In this document: positions 8,106-18,373 of the stretch, piece after piece
Position numbering within the stretch: the stretch's first letter is position 1
Layout: every line of letters begins with the position of its first letter
Assembly: GCF_003003795.1 (NCBI RefSeq)
Contig: NZ_PVWK01000052.1
Location: 1-64,000 of the forward strand
Length of the DNA: 64,000 nucleotides
Direction: 5' to 3'
From: Stenomitos frigidus ULC18
Lineage (GTDB): Bacteria > Cyanobacteriota > Cyanobacteriia > Leptolyngbyales > Leptolyngbyaceae
Program-made: the position numbers and the translations under genes
The notes under the pieces: generated by a model
What the model was told of the DNA's origin: nothing
Seen by the model: the letters and a program-made list of their open reading frames with translations, nothing else
The model's database searches: none

Positions 8106-11100
8106 ATGAAAGCAGAGCAGTTTGAGAGTCTGCGTGAATATTGTCGAGATGACGCCGCCTTTGAAGCGTTAAAAAAAATCTTTGCTATCGAAGGCCAGCA
8201 GCAAGACCTTGAAACACTGCTGCCATCGACGCAAGGTCAAAGCTATGACCCTTCGCAGCCTGTGCTTTTCGAGGCATTGTTGCTCGATCAGGTTTGTCAG
8301 GCTGTGATTGCAACCGATCGACAGGGGCAGATCACCTACTGGAATCGTTATGCAGAGGTGCTGTTTCAGTGGCAAACCGCTGAAGTGGTAGGCAAAAATA
8401 TCGATGTGCTGTTAGTGGATGCAGATGGTCAAAAAAACGACCGCAAATTTTTTACGCACACAACGAAAGGTACTCCTTGGCGAGGGGAACTGCCCTTGCA
8501 ACGCAAAGATGGTAGCCAGGTTTGGGCAGAGGTGACCAATGCCTTGCTGCACGATGCTGACGGTCAGGCGATCGGGTTTGTTGGCGTTGCAGTGGATCTT
8601 ACCGAGCACAAGCAAGAGCAGGCAATGCTAGAGCTGCAGGTAGAATTAGCGCAGGCAAACGCCGCTTTAAAAGCAGAAATTGCTGAACGACGCCAGACTG
8701 AGGCCGCCTTGCAGCAGGCGGAAGCACGGTATCGCAGTATCTTTGAAAACGCGATCGAGGGGATCTTTCAATCCACGTCTGATGGTCGTTATTTGAGTGC
8801 CAATGCAGCGCTAGCAAGGCTCTATGGCTACGATTCACCAGAAGAGTTGATGGCAGGTTTGACGGATATTCAACATCAAGTCTACGTGGATAGCGATCGC
8901 CGCGCTGAGTTCATCCGCCGGGTGCAAACGCAGGGTACCGTTGCAAAGTTTGAGTCTCAGGTCTACCGCAAAGACGGCAGCAAAATTTGGATCTCAGAGA
9001 ATGCTCGCGCTGTGTACGGCACAGACGGCACGTTGCTGTATTACGAAGGGACAGGCGAAGACATTACCGATCGCAAACAGGCAGAGCTCGCCTTGCAGCA
9101 GAGTGAAGCCCGCTATCGAGCCGTGGTTGACGATCAAACGGAGATGATCGATCGCTTTTTGCCAGACGGCACCCTTACCTTTGTCAACGATGCCTACTGT
9201 CGCTGTCATGGCAAAACCCACGCTGAACTGATTGGGCAAAACTTTATTTTGCTGGTACCCGATTACGCTCGGGACGCAATTCGGCAAAAGCTTGCTGCAC
9301 TCAGCCACGAGTGTCCAGCGCTGACCTCAGACCAACCGTTTATCACGGCTGACGGTGAATTGCGGTGGCATCAGTGGACTGATCGCATCCTGTTTGACGA
9401 GCAGGGTAATGTCATCGAATATCAGGCAACCGGACGCGATATTACCGAGCAAAAGCAAGCCGAGCAGGCCCTGAGGGAAAGCCAGGCAAAGACCAGCGCG
9501 CTCTTAAATGTGATTCCCGACTTCTGGATGCGTCATGATCGGGCGGGTACCAATTTGGACTGCAAAGCCGATACCACTAGTGAACTGTTGCTGCCGCTTG
9601 ATCAAATCATTGGCAGAAACTTTCAGGACTATTTACCGCCGGAATTAGCACAGAAACGTCTGGAGTGCATTGCGCGAACCTTGGCAACCGGTCAGGTGCA
9701 AACGTACGAATATCAAATTGTGATCAACGGCGAGCAGCGCGATCAAGAATCGCGGATGGTGGTTTGCGGTAAGGATGAGGTGCTGGCAATCGAGCGTAAT
9801 ATCACCGATCGCAAGCGAGCTGAAGCGCAACTCCGACAGCAGGCAGAGCGCGATCGGGTGCTGGGCGCGATCGCGCTGCGCATTCGCCAATCGCTCAACC
9901 TGGAAGAGATTCTCGATCGTACCGTGGCCGAAGTGCGCCAGTTTTTACAGACCGATCGTGTGCTGATCTACCGCTTTAATGCTTCGCCTACGGGCATTCT
10001 GGTAGCAGATTCGGTTGCCCCTGAGTGGGATATCCATACAGAAAACAGCACTCATGTAGTCTGGTATCGCGATCAAGAAGCAACCTATGAGCAGGGTGAA
10101 ACCTTCGTCGTCAACGATACTGCTCAACTGGGACTCCCTGCTGATTACCTGGAAATTATGCAGCGGCTCAATGTCAAAGCCAAGCTAGTAGTGCCGATCG
10201 TGCAAGGCGATCAGCTCTGGGGTGTTTTAGCTGTGCATCAGTGCTCTAGCGCGAGGCAGTGGCAGACTTCTGAAATTGCTCTGCTAGAACCACTGGCAAC
10301 GCAGGTGGCGATCGCCATTCAACAGGCACAACTGTTCAGCCAGGTACAACAGCAGGCACAGCGCGAACAACTGCTCAACCAGATTAGCCAGACGCTCAAC
10401 TCCAGCCTGGATGCTGATTACATTCTGCAAGAAATCGCCAACCTCGTTGGAGGCGCGTTCAACGTCGATCGTGTCCTGATTTTGACCATTACGAACGAGA
10501 TACAGGTGCGAAACGAATGGCGGGCAACCGACCAAGTCATCTCTCAGCTTAGCCTGCGAGTGCCGCTGTCAGACTGGCCCGATTTGCTAGATTCGGAATC
10601 AGATTTCTACAAACGTCGCTTTTTCCATTCGCCAGACTACCGCCAGGAATCGCTCACTGAAACCCGTCAAAAACAGATTGAGCAGGCAGGCACTCTCTCT
10701 GTCCTGGCATGTCCCGTCTTAATCCACGGTCAACTGTTTGGTTCGATCGCCCTGCAAACCACCACCCACTGCCGCACGTTTACAGAAGAAGAGATCCAAT
10801 TGCTCCAGCGGATTGCCGATCAAACCGCGATCGCGATCTCAAACGCCCAAGATTACGAACGCCTGGAGCACCTCGTTAAAGAACGGACTCAGGAACTGGA
10901 GTATGCAAAGCTCCTCTCAGAAGCTGCCAATCGTGCCAAAAGCGAGTTTCTTGCCACAATGAGCCACGAGCTACGCACTCCCCTCAATGCCATCCTGGGC
11001 TTGTCTCAACTGTTAGAGCAGCAAATTTTTGGGACTCTCAATGCGAAGCAGGCAGAATACGTGAGCCATATCCATAGCAGTGGTGATCACCTGCTGTTGC

Positions 11101-12050
11101 TGATTAACGATATTTTGGATCTGGCAAAAGTTGAATCTGGACAAGACGCCCTTGAGGTGGTGCCAATCAAGGCTTTCGACCTTTGCAACTATTGTCTCAC
11201 TCTGGTTCGGGAGCAAGCCTACGATCGTGGCTTACAGCTGATCAGCCAATTTGATCATACGGTCGGTACCTGCATCGCAGACGAACGTCGACTGAAGCAA
11301 ATCTTGATTAACTTACTGTCTAATGCCATTAAATTTACGCCCACGGGTACGGTCACGCTTATCGTCGAAAAGCAGTCTCAGGGGATTGCCTTCACGGTGG
11401 CTGATACGGGCATCGGCATTGCCACAGAACAACTGCCCCTACTTTTTATGCCGTTTTCGCAGTTGGATAGTCAACTAAACCGCCAGTATGCCGGGACAGG
11501 GCTGGGTTTGGCGCTGTCCCGCAACCTCGCTCGGCTGCACGGTGGTGATATCACAGTGACCTCGGTGGTTGGATCGGGCAGTCGCTTTACGCTGTACCTG
11601 CCTGATGCGCAGGTGGTAGAGATGCCCTTTTTGCCGCCTACGGTGGCGGTGCCAGCGGCTAAAGAACTCTACGCCCAAGGCTGGACATCGCAACGCATCC
11701 TGATTGTGGAAGATGATCCCTGTAGCGTGATCGTACTACAGGATTACTTACAAGCGTTTGGGCACGAAGTGGAACATCTGAGTGATGGCGATCGCTTTTT
11801 AGAAACCGTTCACCGCTTGCAGCCTCACCTAATTTTGCTCGATGTGCAGCTGGCGAGCCATCGCGGTGGTTTGGAGCTACTTGCCGAACTCCGCGCCCAA
11901 AAGGCGGTACGGCACATTCCCGTTATTATGGTGACAGCAATGGCAATGAGTGGCGATCGTGAAAAATTCATTGCCGCTGGAGCCAATGATTATCTCAGCA
12001 AACCGATCGCGATCGCGCAGCTTGAGACGCTTCTATCCCGATATTTGTAG
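8106..12050 (+). CDS. multi-PAS/GAF hybrid histidine kinase with C-terminal receiver
   Basis: Soluble hybrid sensor kinase of 1314 residues from the ATG at 8106. Domain order: four PAS/PAC repeats (about 59-165, 208-325, 336-455, 467-575), a phytochrome-like GAF (about 585-742), a second GAF (about 752-915), HisKA with [10 protein letters not shown] (H954), HATPase with [15 protein letters not shown] and GTGLGLALS, and a receiver with LILLDVQL (D1246). The first GAF resembles cyanobacteriochrome GAFs but has no Cys at the chromophore position ([15 protein letters not shown]), so bilin attachment is unlikely. No transmembrane segment is evident. It is transcribed alone, with no response regulator beside it. 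The signal could be redox, small molecules or light through PAS; this is not determinable here. Confidence 0.92.
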   Translation: MKAEQFESLREYCRDDAAFEALKKIFAIEGQQQDLETLLPSTQGQSYDPSQPVLFEALLLDQVCQAVIATDRQGQITYWNRYAEVLFQWQTAEVVGKNIDVLLVDADGQKNDRKFFTHTTKGTPWRGELPLQRKDGSQVWAEVTNALLHDADGQAIGFVGVAVDLTEHKQEQAMLELQVELAQANAALKAEIAERRQTEAALQQAEARYRSIFENAIEGIFQSTSDGRYLSANAALARLYGYDSPEELMAGLTDIQHQVYVDSDRRAEFIRRVQTQGTVAKFESQVYRKDGSKIWISENARAVYGTDGTLLYYEGTGEDITDRKQAELALQQSEARYRAVVDDQTEMIDRFLPDGTLTFVNDAYCRCHGKTHAELIGQNFILLVPDYARDAIRQKLAALSHECPALTSDQPFITADGELRWHQWTDRILFDEQGNVIEYQATGRDITEQKQAEQALRESQAKTSALLNVIPDFWMRHDRAGTNLDCKADTTSELLLPLDQIIGRNFQDYLPPELAQKRLECIARTLATGQVQTYEYQIVINGEQRDQESRMVVCGKDEVLAIERNITDRKRAEAQLRQQAERDRVLGAIALRIRQSLNLEEILDRTVAEVRQFLQTDRVLIYRFNASPTGILVADSVAPEWDIHTENSTHVVWYRDQEATYEQGETFVVNDTAQLGLPADYLEIMQRLNVKAKLVVPIVQGDQLWGVLAVHQCSSARQWQTSEIALLEPLATQVAIAIQQAQLFSQVQQQAQREQLLNQISQTLNSSLDADYILQEIANLVGGAFNVDRVLILTITNEIQVRNEWRATDQVISQLSLRVPLSDWPDLLDSESDFYKRRFFHSPDYRQESLTETRQKQIEQAGTLSVLACPVLIHGQLFGSIALQTTTHCRTFTEEEIQLLQRIADQTAIAISNAQDYERLEHLVKERTQELEYAKLLSEAANRAKSEFLATMSHELRTPLNAILGLSQLLEQQIFGTLNAKQAEYVSHIHSSGDHLLLLINDILDLAKVESGQDALEVVPIKAFDLCNYCLTLVREQAYDRGLQLISQFDHTVGTCIADERRLKQILINLLSNAIKFTPTGTVTLIVEKQSQGIAFTVADTGIGIATEQLPLLFMPFSQLDSQLNRQYAGTGLGLALSRNLARLHGGDITVTSVVGSGSRFTLYLPDAQVVEMPFLPPTVAVPAAKELYAQGWTSQRILIVEDDPCSVIVLQDYLQAFGHEVEHLSDGDRFLETVHRLQPHLILLDVQLASHRGGLELLAELRAQKAVRHIPVIMVTAMAMSGDREKFIAAGANDYLSKPIAIAQLETLLSRYL

Positions 12051-12055
12051 CTCTC

Positions 12056-12092
12056 CAAGGTAGTGCTATTCAAGGTAGTGCTATTCAAGGTA
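12056..12092. repeat. 15-bp tandem repeat between convergent genes
   Basis: CAAGGTAGTGCTATT occurs twice in tandem (12056-12070, 12071-12085), followed by a partial third copy. It fills the 48-bp gap between the hybrid kinase stop and the DUF2993 gene stop. Confidence 0.7.
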
Positions 12093-12098
12093 AACGAT

Positions 12099-12839
12099 CT
12101 ACAACGAAGGGATTTGAGGCACATGAGCCGCCGTTTCAAGCAGCAGTTTGCCCGTCTGGATTTCCAACCGCTTTACTTGAATGATCATGCCGTCAATCTC
12201 GATCGACGGTTGCTCTAACAGTGTTCTGAACTTTTGTAGAAGGGCGATGGTAACCTCGATCGCAAGACCTTCGCCTGGGTCACAAGCAAACGATTCAAGC
12301 CGTACAGGGTGTTCATCAGTACGGGGAAGAATCACGACTGCAAACTCAACCTGTCGGCTGTTCCCCTGTCTGTGCAAAAGGGCAGCCCCATTGAGCGCAA
12401 TCTTACCGTCGGACGGTAGCTTCACTGCCAATGGATGCACCAGCTCTACGGTGGCGACTTCTCCTTCAATGTCTAGCTCTAACGCAGGCAATCTACTGGT
12501 GACGACCTCTGCCTGCATTGCCCGGTTCAAATCGGCTTCTGTCAACGCTACCTGCGCTGCTGCATTTAGTGGTTCGTCTAACTCTAAGTGTCCCAGCAGG
12601 GCGTTGAGTAGGTTAAACGACAGGCGATCGGTCTGTACGGTCATCTCCTGCACCCGCACATCCTGAATCACGACTCCCTGACCGCTAACCGCGACAGAAT
12701 CTGCCTTACCCTGAGCGGCTTTCAAGATATCCGTGCGCACATCAACATTAAGGTCTTCTGCTGCCTCTAGCTGGCTAGACAATGCTGCTTGAGCGGCCTG
12801 CGAAATGATCCCTTGCTCCACGTGTGATTCTTTCGACAT
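12099..12839 (-). CDS. DUF2993 (LmeA-like) phospholipid-binding domain protein
   Basis: 246 residues from the ATG at 12839 (MSKESHVEQGIISQAAQAAL). The frame extends upstream but that part is not family-like. The pattern of alternating strands (VAVSGQGVVIQDVRVQEMTVQTDRLSFNLLNALLG, LTEADLNRAM, VELVHPLAVKLPSDGKIALNGAALL) fits DUF2993, whose mycobacterial member LmeA binds phosphoinositides in the cell envelope. No signal peptide is visible with this start, so a cytoplasmic-face lipid role is possible. It is convergent with the hybrid kinase and divergent from the duplicated helical protein at 13143. The function in cyanobacteria is unknown. Confidence 0.75.
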   Translation of the reverse strand: MSKESHVEQGIISQAAQAALSSQLEAAEDLNVDVRTDILKAAQGKADSVAVSGQGVVIQDVRVQEMTVQTDRLSFNLLNALLGHLELDEPLNAAAQVALTEADLNRAMQAEVVTSRLPALELDIEGEVATVELVHPLAVKLPSDGKIALNGAALLHRQGNSRQVEFAVVILPRTDEHPVRLESFACDPGEGLAIEVTIALLQKFRTLLEQPSIEIDGMIIQVKRLEIQTGKLLLETAAHVPQIPSL

Positions 12840-13142
12840 AGCTCTAAGCTCCTGCGTTCCAATACTGACACCGTAATGATTGCTGGCGCACCCTGCCTCT
12901 ACAGTGCGACAGACCTGAAGCACGATCGACCTGAAGTGTGCTGGACGTGTTCTACAACGGCTCAAGCTTTCCAGTGTATTGGCGAATCCCTTAGGTTAAA
13001 GCACAGAATGAGACCTCTTTCGATCGAGCCATCTAGCGCACTGCCACTGACGCACAGGTTGGCTCTTTAGTATGAGGAAATGCTGCTTTTAGCTTTATAG
13101 GCTGAGGCCTGTACTTCATTGGTTTGTCACCCAATCAACACC

Positions 13143-13925
13143 ATGACTAATAAGCAAGATTCTAAGAGCAAGCATGCTGCCCAAGAAGACGAACAAAAGC
13201 ACAAGCAAGGCGATGGTGCTTCGAAAGCGGTTGCCGCTGATCACGGTAATGGTGCTGATACTCAAGCGCTAGATTCCCTACTGGAGAATTTAGACACCGA
13301 TTTGACGGCACTTGACACCGATACGGCTCTTGGTGCGATCGACGAGTGGTACGGTACGCTGCACAAGTCCAAAGAGCCAGCAGTGAAGGAACTTGCCGAG
13401 GGTTTGAAGGAACTGAAGCAACTTCTGAAAGGTGGTAAAGCAACGGGTCATGCCATTGGCGAAGTGCTGTCTCACATTGGCGACCAAACCAGCGATCTTG
13501 CGTCTGAGGCTGACAAAGGTTTCAAAACTTCCCTCCAGAAGTTGGGTAAGCAGTTGTCTAAAGCAGGGCAAGCGCTTGGTAAAGCGGAAGACAAAGAAGC
13601 GTCTGAACAAATCGAGTCCTTGAGCGAAACGCTAGAAGGTGACTTGTCCAAGCTCGATATGGATACGGCTGTGGGCGCGATCGATCACTGGTACGGCCTA
13701 CTGCATAAGTCTGACAACGAGGGCTTGAAAGAGATCTCCAACGGCTTAAAGGAACTCAAGCAAACGCTCAAGCGCAAAAACGCCAAGGCCTCTGACATTG
13801 CCGATGCGCTGACCAAAATCGGTGAACAAACCACTGAAGCGGCTTCAGACGCGCATCGGGGGCTCAAAGGTCCCATTCAGAAGTTTGGTAAATTACTCAG
13901 TAAGACAGGTAAGTCGCTGGCATAG
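13143..13925 (+). CDS. internally duplicated helical protein of unknown function
   Basis: 260 residues from the ATG at 13143. A charged, low-complexity leader (Lys/Asp/Glu/Gln-rich, about 45 residues) is followed by two tandem copies of a roughly 100-residue unit. Matching segments are LDTDTALGAIDEWYGTLHKS and LDMDTAVGAIDHWYGLLHKS, then GLKELKQLLK and GLKELKQTLK, then GDQTSDLASEADKGFKTSLQKLGKQLSK and GEQTTEAASDAHRGLKGPIQKFGKLLSK. The whole protein is predicted alpha-helical, with no signal peptide, membrane segment or Cys. The invariant AID-WYG-LHKS block suggests a structural or ligand motif. I do not recognise the family. A role as a hydrophilic stress or scaffold protein is only a guess from composition. 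Divergent from the DUF2993 gene. Confidence 0.75.
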   Translation: MTNKQDSKSKHAAQEDEQKHKQGDGASKAVAADHGNGADTQALDSLLENLDTDLTALDTDTALGAIDEWYGTLHKSKEPAVKELAEGLKELKQLLKGGKATGHAIGEVLSHIGDQTSDLASEADKGFKTSLQKLGKQLSKAGQALGKAEDKEASEQIESLSETLEGDLSKLDMDTAVGAIDHWYGLLHKSDNEGLKEISNGLKELKQTLKRKNAKASDIADALTKIGEQTTEAASDAHRGLKGPIQKFGKLLSKTGKSLA

Positions 13926-13977
13926 TACTTGCCTCGGCGTTGCTGATGGGGTTGCTTTGTGAATCCCTGTCTCTGCT

Positions 13978-14005
13978 GTAGAGGCGTTTCATGAAACGTC
14001 TCTAC
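13978..14005. repeat. 28-bp palindromic element (GTAGAGGCGTTT/AAACGTCTCTAC)
   Basis: Near-perfect palindrome centred on TTTCATGAAA with a single mismatched pair, about 50 bp downstream of the duplicated helical protein gene. It has the same design as the 36-bp palindrome at 52930-52965, and similar sequences are common between cyanobacterial genes. It may double as a transcription end hairpin. Confidence 0.7.
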
Positions 14006-14167
14006 GAGATTCATCCTTCAAATCAGCAACGCCTTTGCTGCGTTCGCCCTCAGCAGAAAACCTGATTCGCTAGCGACGCAGAGCCTTAAGTGTCTGAGCG
14101 AGGCAGGCAAATGATTGGTGCGTTGTTTGATGGCGATCGCCTTACTGTTATGGGAAGCATCGCCCTT

Positions 14168-14356
14168 TCAACCTTCGTATTCGCTGTCTATTTCAATCTC
14201 TAGCGTCTCTTCATCAATCCGTACATAGAGAATGTTGGGTCGGCAGCAAACCTGGCAATCCTCCACATACGATTGCTGGTTGCCACCGCTGAAATCGACA
14301 AACGTGGTGTTTTCCTCACCACAGTAAGCGCAGTAATATTCTGCTGTATTCTGCAT
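14168..14356 (-). CDS. CPXCG-motif cysteine-rich small protein
   Basis: 62-residue protein with two Cys pairs, YCAYCGEEN (residues 9-12) and DCQVCCRPN (34-38), and an acidic C-terminus (EETLEIEIDSEYEG). This matches the small CPXCG cysteine-rich family, which probably binds zinc and is of unknown function, although the first pair reads CAYC instead of CPYC. Codons and length fit a complete gene with an ATG start at 14356. It lies between heptamer-repeat DNA and the duplicated helical protein gene, divergent from neither in an obvious operon. Confidence 0.8.
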   Translation of the reverse strand: MQNTAEYYCAYCGEENTTFVDFSGGNQQSYVEDCQVCCRPNILYVRIDEETLEIEIDSEYEG

Positions 14357-14367
14357 TCCTCTCCCTT

Positions 14368-14480
14368 ATCCTTATAGCGTTCAGCGGTCAGCGGTCAGCC
14401 ATCAGCTTTTAGCGGTCAGCTTTCAGCCATTAACTCAAAACTCTCTAGCGTAGCGGCGCAAAGCGCTACTCAAAACTTTC
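14368..14480. repeat. left repeat block flanking the radical SAM gene
   Basis: Heptamer-type repeats built on AGCGGTC/AGCCATC (about 14377-14429) are followed by a core at 14433-14480 containing ACTCAAAACTCTCTAGCG and TAGCGGCGCAAAGCGCTA. It is the reverse complement of the block at 16191-16317, so the two bracket the radical SAM gene. A third copy of the core lies inside the TPR gene near 18455-18510. Confidence 0.8.
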
Positions 14481-14495
14481 GTTCCCCCACCCTTC

Positions 14496-16127
14496 CTACA
14501 TCGCCTCGATCGGCTGCTTAAAATGCTCCCTTGCACTTGACAGATGTTTGAGCAGTGTGGCTTGCGGTAAAGGTCCCTTTAAATGGCTCCAGGGCAGCAC
14601 TTGTTCTGGTTGCCAGTCAGTGTAGACATAGAAATCCAGGTTAGGAAGCTTGCCTCGAAGCTCTTTAAACGCGCGACGGTAGCTGCCCAGTGAATCGCCA
14701 TAATGCCGTGTTAGCTCCAGGAACTGTGAAAGACGTCGATCGCCCCTGGAAAGCAGCGTTTGAATCACCGACCAGTTGTAGCTTTCGGGACGAAACTCAA
14801 TCCCTTGAGGGCGCAATTGTTTTTGTAGCCATTGCAGCCGCTTTTCAGACTGAGTATTGACGCCAAACCATTGAAAGGGCGTGTGGGCTTTTGGTACAAA
14901 GGTGCTGCAACCGAAGGTCAACCGCAATCCGGGCACGGTTTTCTTAATGTCGCGCAGCATTGCCACCGTTTGATCGAGATCCTCTGGTTCCTCACCCGGA
15001 ACGCCCACCATGCCATACAGCTTGAGGTTGCTGAGTCCACCGGCTTTGGCGTTCATCGCTGCCTGGATAATTTCATCGTTGGTCAGCTTTTTGTTAATGA
15101 TCTGTCGCAGACGATCGCTCCCACTTTCCACCGCGATCGTAATCGAGCGCGTATCATGCTTCGTCAGCGTTGCCGCGAGTTTGGGTGTCACCGTATTCGT
15201 GCGTACCGAGGCAATGCTTAAACGCACGTGGTCATAATCTGGACGATTGAGATAATCTAGCAGCGTCTCAAATTCAGGGTGTTGGGTTACGGAGGCGCCC
15301 AGTAAGCCGAGACGATCAGTCACAGTCAGCCCTTGCGCGATCGCGGGCACTAACGACTCCTCCACACTCGCTGTCCGAAACGGTAGCGTCAGATAGCTGG
15401 CAAGGCAGAAGCGGCACATCTCCGGGCAACTCCGCACCACTTCAATCATGTAGATGTTTTCCCACGCCGCTTTCTCAGTGACGACCGTGGATGCCGAGAG
15501 CGTATTGCCTCGATAGGTTTGCTTTTCAATCTGTGCTGGAATGGTTGCATCGACCGGCACGATCGACTCCAATGCACCGTCAGGACTGTGATACGTCGCT
15601 ACATACAGGCTTGGTACGTAAATTCCTGGCACCTGGGCTAATTGGCGAAGTTGGGTGGCGCGATCGGCATGGCGTACTGCTTGATAGGCAGTAATAAACT
15701 CACCCAGCAGCAACTCACCATCGCCCAGCAAAATAATGTCAAAGAACGCCGCAAACGGTTCAGGATTCGCTGTTAATACTGGGCCACCCCCAAACACCAG
15801 CGGCTGAGCGTTCGATCGTTCGGTTGCCCGAATCGGAATCGACAACGACTCCAGTAGGTTCAGAACATTCACATAATCCAATTCCCACGACAGCGAAAAG
15901 CCTAGCAGTTCTGGCTCTGACGGCAACGGCTCTTGGGCATCCGTAAACAGGCGGCTGACCTGCACATCAGGACGCGCTGCCAAAGTTGCCCACACCACCT
16001 GGTAGCCGAGGCTGGTAATCCCAACGCTGTAGGTGTTGGGGAAAGCAAAAATTGTCGGTACCGCATCAGCAGTTGCGTTTGCCGGAGTGAAAAGTAGACG
16101 TTCGGCAGTAAAAGGGGAACCAGTCAT
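14496..16127 (-). CDS. B12-binding-type radical SAM protein
   Basis: 543 residues. The N-terminal part has a degenerate cobalamin-binding-like Rossmann region (IFAFPNTYSVGITSLGYQVVWATL ... LLGFSLSWELDYVNVLNLLESLSIP, then FGGGPVLTANPEPFAAFFDIILLGDGE). The radical SAM cluster motif CPEMCRFC follows near residue 233, then the TIM-barrel strands (IAVESGSDRLRQIINKKLTNDEI, LKLYGMVGVPGEE). This architecture is shared with TIGR03960/MiaB-neighbouring cyanobacterial proteins of unknown substrate. The DxHxxG B12 motif is not evident, so cobalamin use is doubtful. The gene stands alone, bracketed by inverted copies of a repeat block (14368-14480 and 16191-16317). The ATG start at 16127 is well supported by homology-like sequence from residue 8 on. 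Confidence 0.88.
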   Translation of the reverse strand: MTGSPFTAERLLFTPANATADAVPTIFAFPNTYSVGITSLGYQVVWATLAARPDVQVSRLFTDAQEPLPSEPELLGFSLSWELDYVNVLNLLESLSIPIRATERSNAQPLVFGGGPVLTANPEPFAAFFDIILLGDGELLLGEFITAYQAVRHADRATQLRQLAQVPGIYVPSLYVATYHSPDGALESIVPVDATIPAQIEKQTYRGNTLSASTVVTEKAAWENIYMIEVVRSCPEMCRFCLASYLTLPFRTASVEESLVPAIAQGLTVTDRLGLLGASVTQHPEFETLLDYLNRPDYDHVRLSIASVRTNTVTPKLAATLTKHDTRSITIAVESGSDRLRQIINKKLTNDEIIQAAMNAKAGGLSNLKLYGMVGVPGEEPEDLDQTVAMLRDIKKTVPGLRLTFGCSTFVPKAHTPFQWFGVNTQSEKRLQWLQKQLRPQGIEFRPESYNWSVIQTLLSRGDRRLSQFLELTRHYGDSLGSYRRAFKELRGKLPNLDFYVYTDWQPEQVLPWSHLKGPLPQATLLKHLSSAREHFKQPIEAM

Positions 16128-16190
16128 GCATCAAATCGATAGGGAACACAAATCAATGAAACCGAAGGGGCGAGAGGCCGTGAAGCGTAA

Positions 16191-16317
<127 letters not shown>

Positions 16318-16789
16318 CAACTAACCAGCTCTACCTACCTTTGTTGTAGCTTTTCTTACGCCTTTTCAGTTGGACGGATCACACCTGACTCTGTCATTGC
16401 CGCTGCGTAGACTCGCGCAAAAGCTCATCAGCTCTTCATAGAAATTTCCCTGATCGCTTTATAGTTCTGCCGAATAGATGATGCAGAAACAGAAAGAATT
16501 GGTCTCTTTTGAGTCGCTCAGGGTCTCTCAGATTGGTCTCATTGTGAAGGCATTGTAAACCTTTACAGACTGCTGACTGGATCGTCACTATCGATAGGCT
16601 CTCGCTCCTCTGGAGTGCTTGTCTGTCTGGTTGGCACTTGCCTGCTGCGATTGCAAATTGAAACCATTGCTGCACATAGCCCCTGCCATCAACTGCCATG
16701 AATGGTGCGATTTCCGTGAATGATGCGATGCGCGATCGCTAAATAACGGTGCAGCAACGTAATGGGATGGCGTCTATTCAACCAAGCTT
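16318..16789. other. 472-bp gap before the cellulose-type operon
   Basis: No convincing gene. It presumably holds the promoter of the four-gene operon starting at 16790. An 87-codon minus-strand frame at 16436-16699 lacks any recognisable feature. No operator symmetry stands out. Confidence 0.5.
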
Positions 16790-18373
16790 ATGACTTTGAA
16801 GACACCCCTAACCTTGTACCCAGCCAGACGCATGTTATTGAAACTGATCTGGCTCAACCCACTGCTGTGCTTTGGTTTTACCGTTGCTCTAATGTTGACC
16901 GCTGGCGTAGCCGAAGTGCTGATCAATTGCCCGTCGGCTCTGGCAGACTCTAAACCCGACGATCTCCCGGAGTCAATCACTGACGCTGCAACTGCGGCTC
17001 CTGTTCCCTCTGCACAGACTCAAGTGGTTGAGGACAGTCGCTCCAGTACTTTCAAAAAAAGTGGTGTCCTGCAAGAGTATCCTACGCGATCGCGGCAGGC
17101 GGCTAAAGCGATGACTCAGGCGTTGGTGGATGCGACCTCTAAGCAGTCTGTTGCTCTTTTGCCTGAGTTCAACCCGGCCAATCTTCAGCTGGCGTCCACT
17201 GCGGTTGATTCACTGGTGCAGCCATCAAGCAGTCAGGCTTGCGCTGAAAGTGCCGCCGATCAATGTCAATGGTTGAATCAACAGCGCCGACCAAATCAGC
17301 AGTTAACCTTCGAGCGATCGTCGTTGCTCCTGGCAGACTCCGGTGTGCCAGCACCCTCCGATAAGGTGCGGCGGCAGGGGAGCGAGGTTTTGGGCGTGCC
17401 GTCGATCCAGCTACAGGGCGTGTTTAAGCAAGAAGGGAGCGATACTTCAGCACGGGCACGCTTGACCACTTTTTATCCCGTGACGCCCAATGCTGCGTTT
17501 GGTGCTGAGGTGGATTTGACCACAGGCAGAGGCTTTGCTGATTCGCAAGAGACGGGGTTGAATCTCAATGAGCTGTATTTTGCTGGATCGCTGCCATCGT
17601 TGCCGACGCTACGGTTTGTTGTGGGGTTGATGGATCTGACCTCCTACTTCGATCGCAATAGCTTTGCCAAAGACGGAGCCACGCACTTCTTTAACTCCGT
17701 GTTTCAGACCAATCCAGCCTTAGCAGCGGCGGGCATTGCGTCTCGTCCAGGTTTACTCGTGAACTGGAGCGTCACAGACGACATCGACCTCAAGGCGACG
17801 ACCTTTTCCTCATCGCGCAGCCTGGGCGATTTCCATCTGGACGGGTTCGCAGGCGAAGTTGGCGTTCGCTTTGGCACCGCAATTATTCGTGGGACGTACG
17901 TTTCATCCCGCGATGCCGGACAGCGAAGCGGCTTTCGAGAAATTTTTGACATTCCACGATCGGGTCGTTCCGGTCCCCGGTCGGGCGATCGCGAAGAAGC
18001 CTATGGTATCAACGGCGAATTCTTCATTCCTAGCCTCAAGCTTGGGCTCTTTGGACGCTATGGGCACTATACCAACCTGAATTTAGACTCCAGCGGCACC
18101 ACCTATAGTGCTGGACTGAACTTCCTGGATATCTTTTTGCCGAACGATCGACTAGGGATAGGCTACGGACGGCAACTATCGAACGATGATCTGCGACGTG
18201 CACGGGGCGACCAAAACCCCGACGTACTGGAGTTGTTCTACGACTTTCGCATCACGCCCAATTTACGTGCAGCAGTGATGCTTCAGGAGCGCAATGCCTT
18301 CTCAGAAACGGTCTTAGGCGTACGTGTCCGGACAGATTTTGATCTTTCGCCACTCTTTAGGAGGTCGAGATGA
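16790..18373 (+). CDS. outer-membrane beta-barrel protein of the cellulose-type operon
   Basis: 527 residues. A signal peptide is visible at about 15-50 (a hydrophobic run ending LINCPSALA). A variable Ser/Gln-rich region follows to about 190, then a beta-barrel with alternating amphipathic strands (VPSIQLQGVFKQEG, ARLTTFYPVTPNAAFGAEVDLTTG, LRFVVGLMDLTSYFDRNSFAKDG, YGINGEFFIPSLKLGLFGRYGHY, VLELFYDFRITPNLRAAVMLQERN). The strand pattern resembles carbohydrate-selective porins, but I do not assign it to OprB. It is first in an operon with a TPR protein, BcsB and BcsA, so it is likely to supply the outer-membrane pore that in enterobacteria is the C-terminal barrel of BcsC. Its stop overlaps the next start as ATGA, giving translational coupling. 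Confidence 0.75.
   Translation: MTLKTPLTLYPARRMLLKLIWLNPLLCFGFTVALMLTAGVAEVLINCPSALADSKPDDLPESITDAATAAPVPSAQTQVVEDSRSSTFKKSGVLQEYPTRSRQAAKAMTQALVDATSKQSVALLPEFNPANLQLASTAVDSLVQPSSSQACAESAADQCQWLNQQRRPNQQLTFERSSLLLADSGVPAPSDKVRRQGSEVLGVPSIQLQGVFKQEGSDTSARARLTTFYPVTPNAAFGAEVDLTTGRGFADSQETGLNLNELYFAGSLPSLPTLRFVVGLMDLTSYFDRNSFAKDGATHFFNSVFQTNPALAAAGIASRPGLLVNWSVTDDIDLKATTFSSSRSLGDFHLDGFAGEVGVRFGTAIIRGTYVSSRDAGQRSGFREIFDIPRSGRSGPRSGDREEAYGINGEFFIPSLKLGLFGRYGHYTNLNLDSSGTTYSAGLNFLDIFLPNDRLGIGYGRQLSNDDLRRARGDQNPDVLELFYDFRITPNLRAAVMLQERNAFSETVLGVRVRTDFDLSPLFRRSR

Noticed and set aside
9850-10330. Cyanobacteriochrome GAF in the hybrid kinase
   Set aside because: No Cys at the chromophore site ([15 protein letters not shown]); only the fold is shared.
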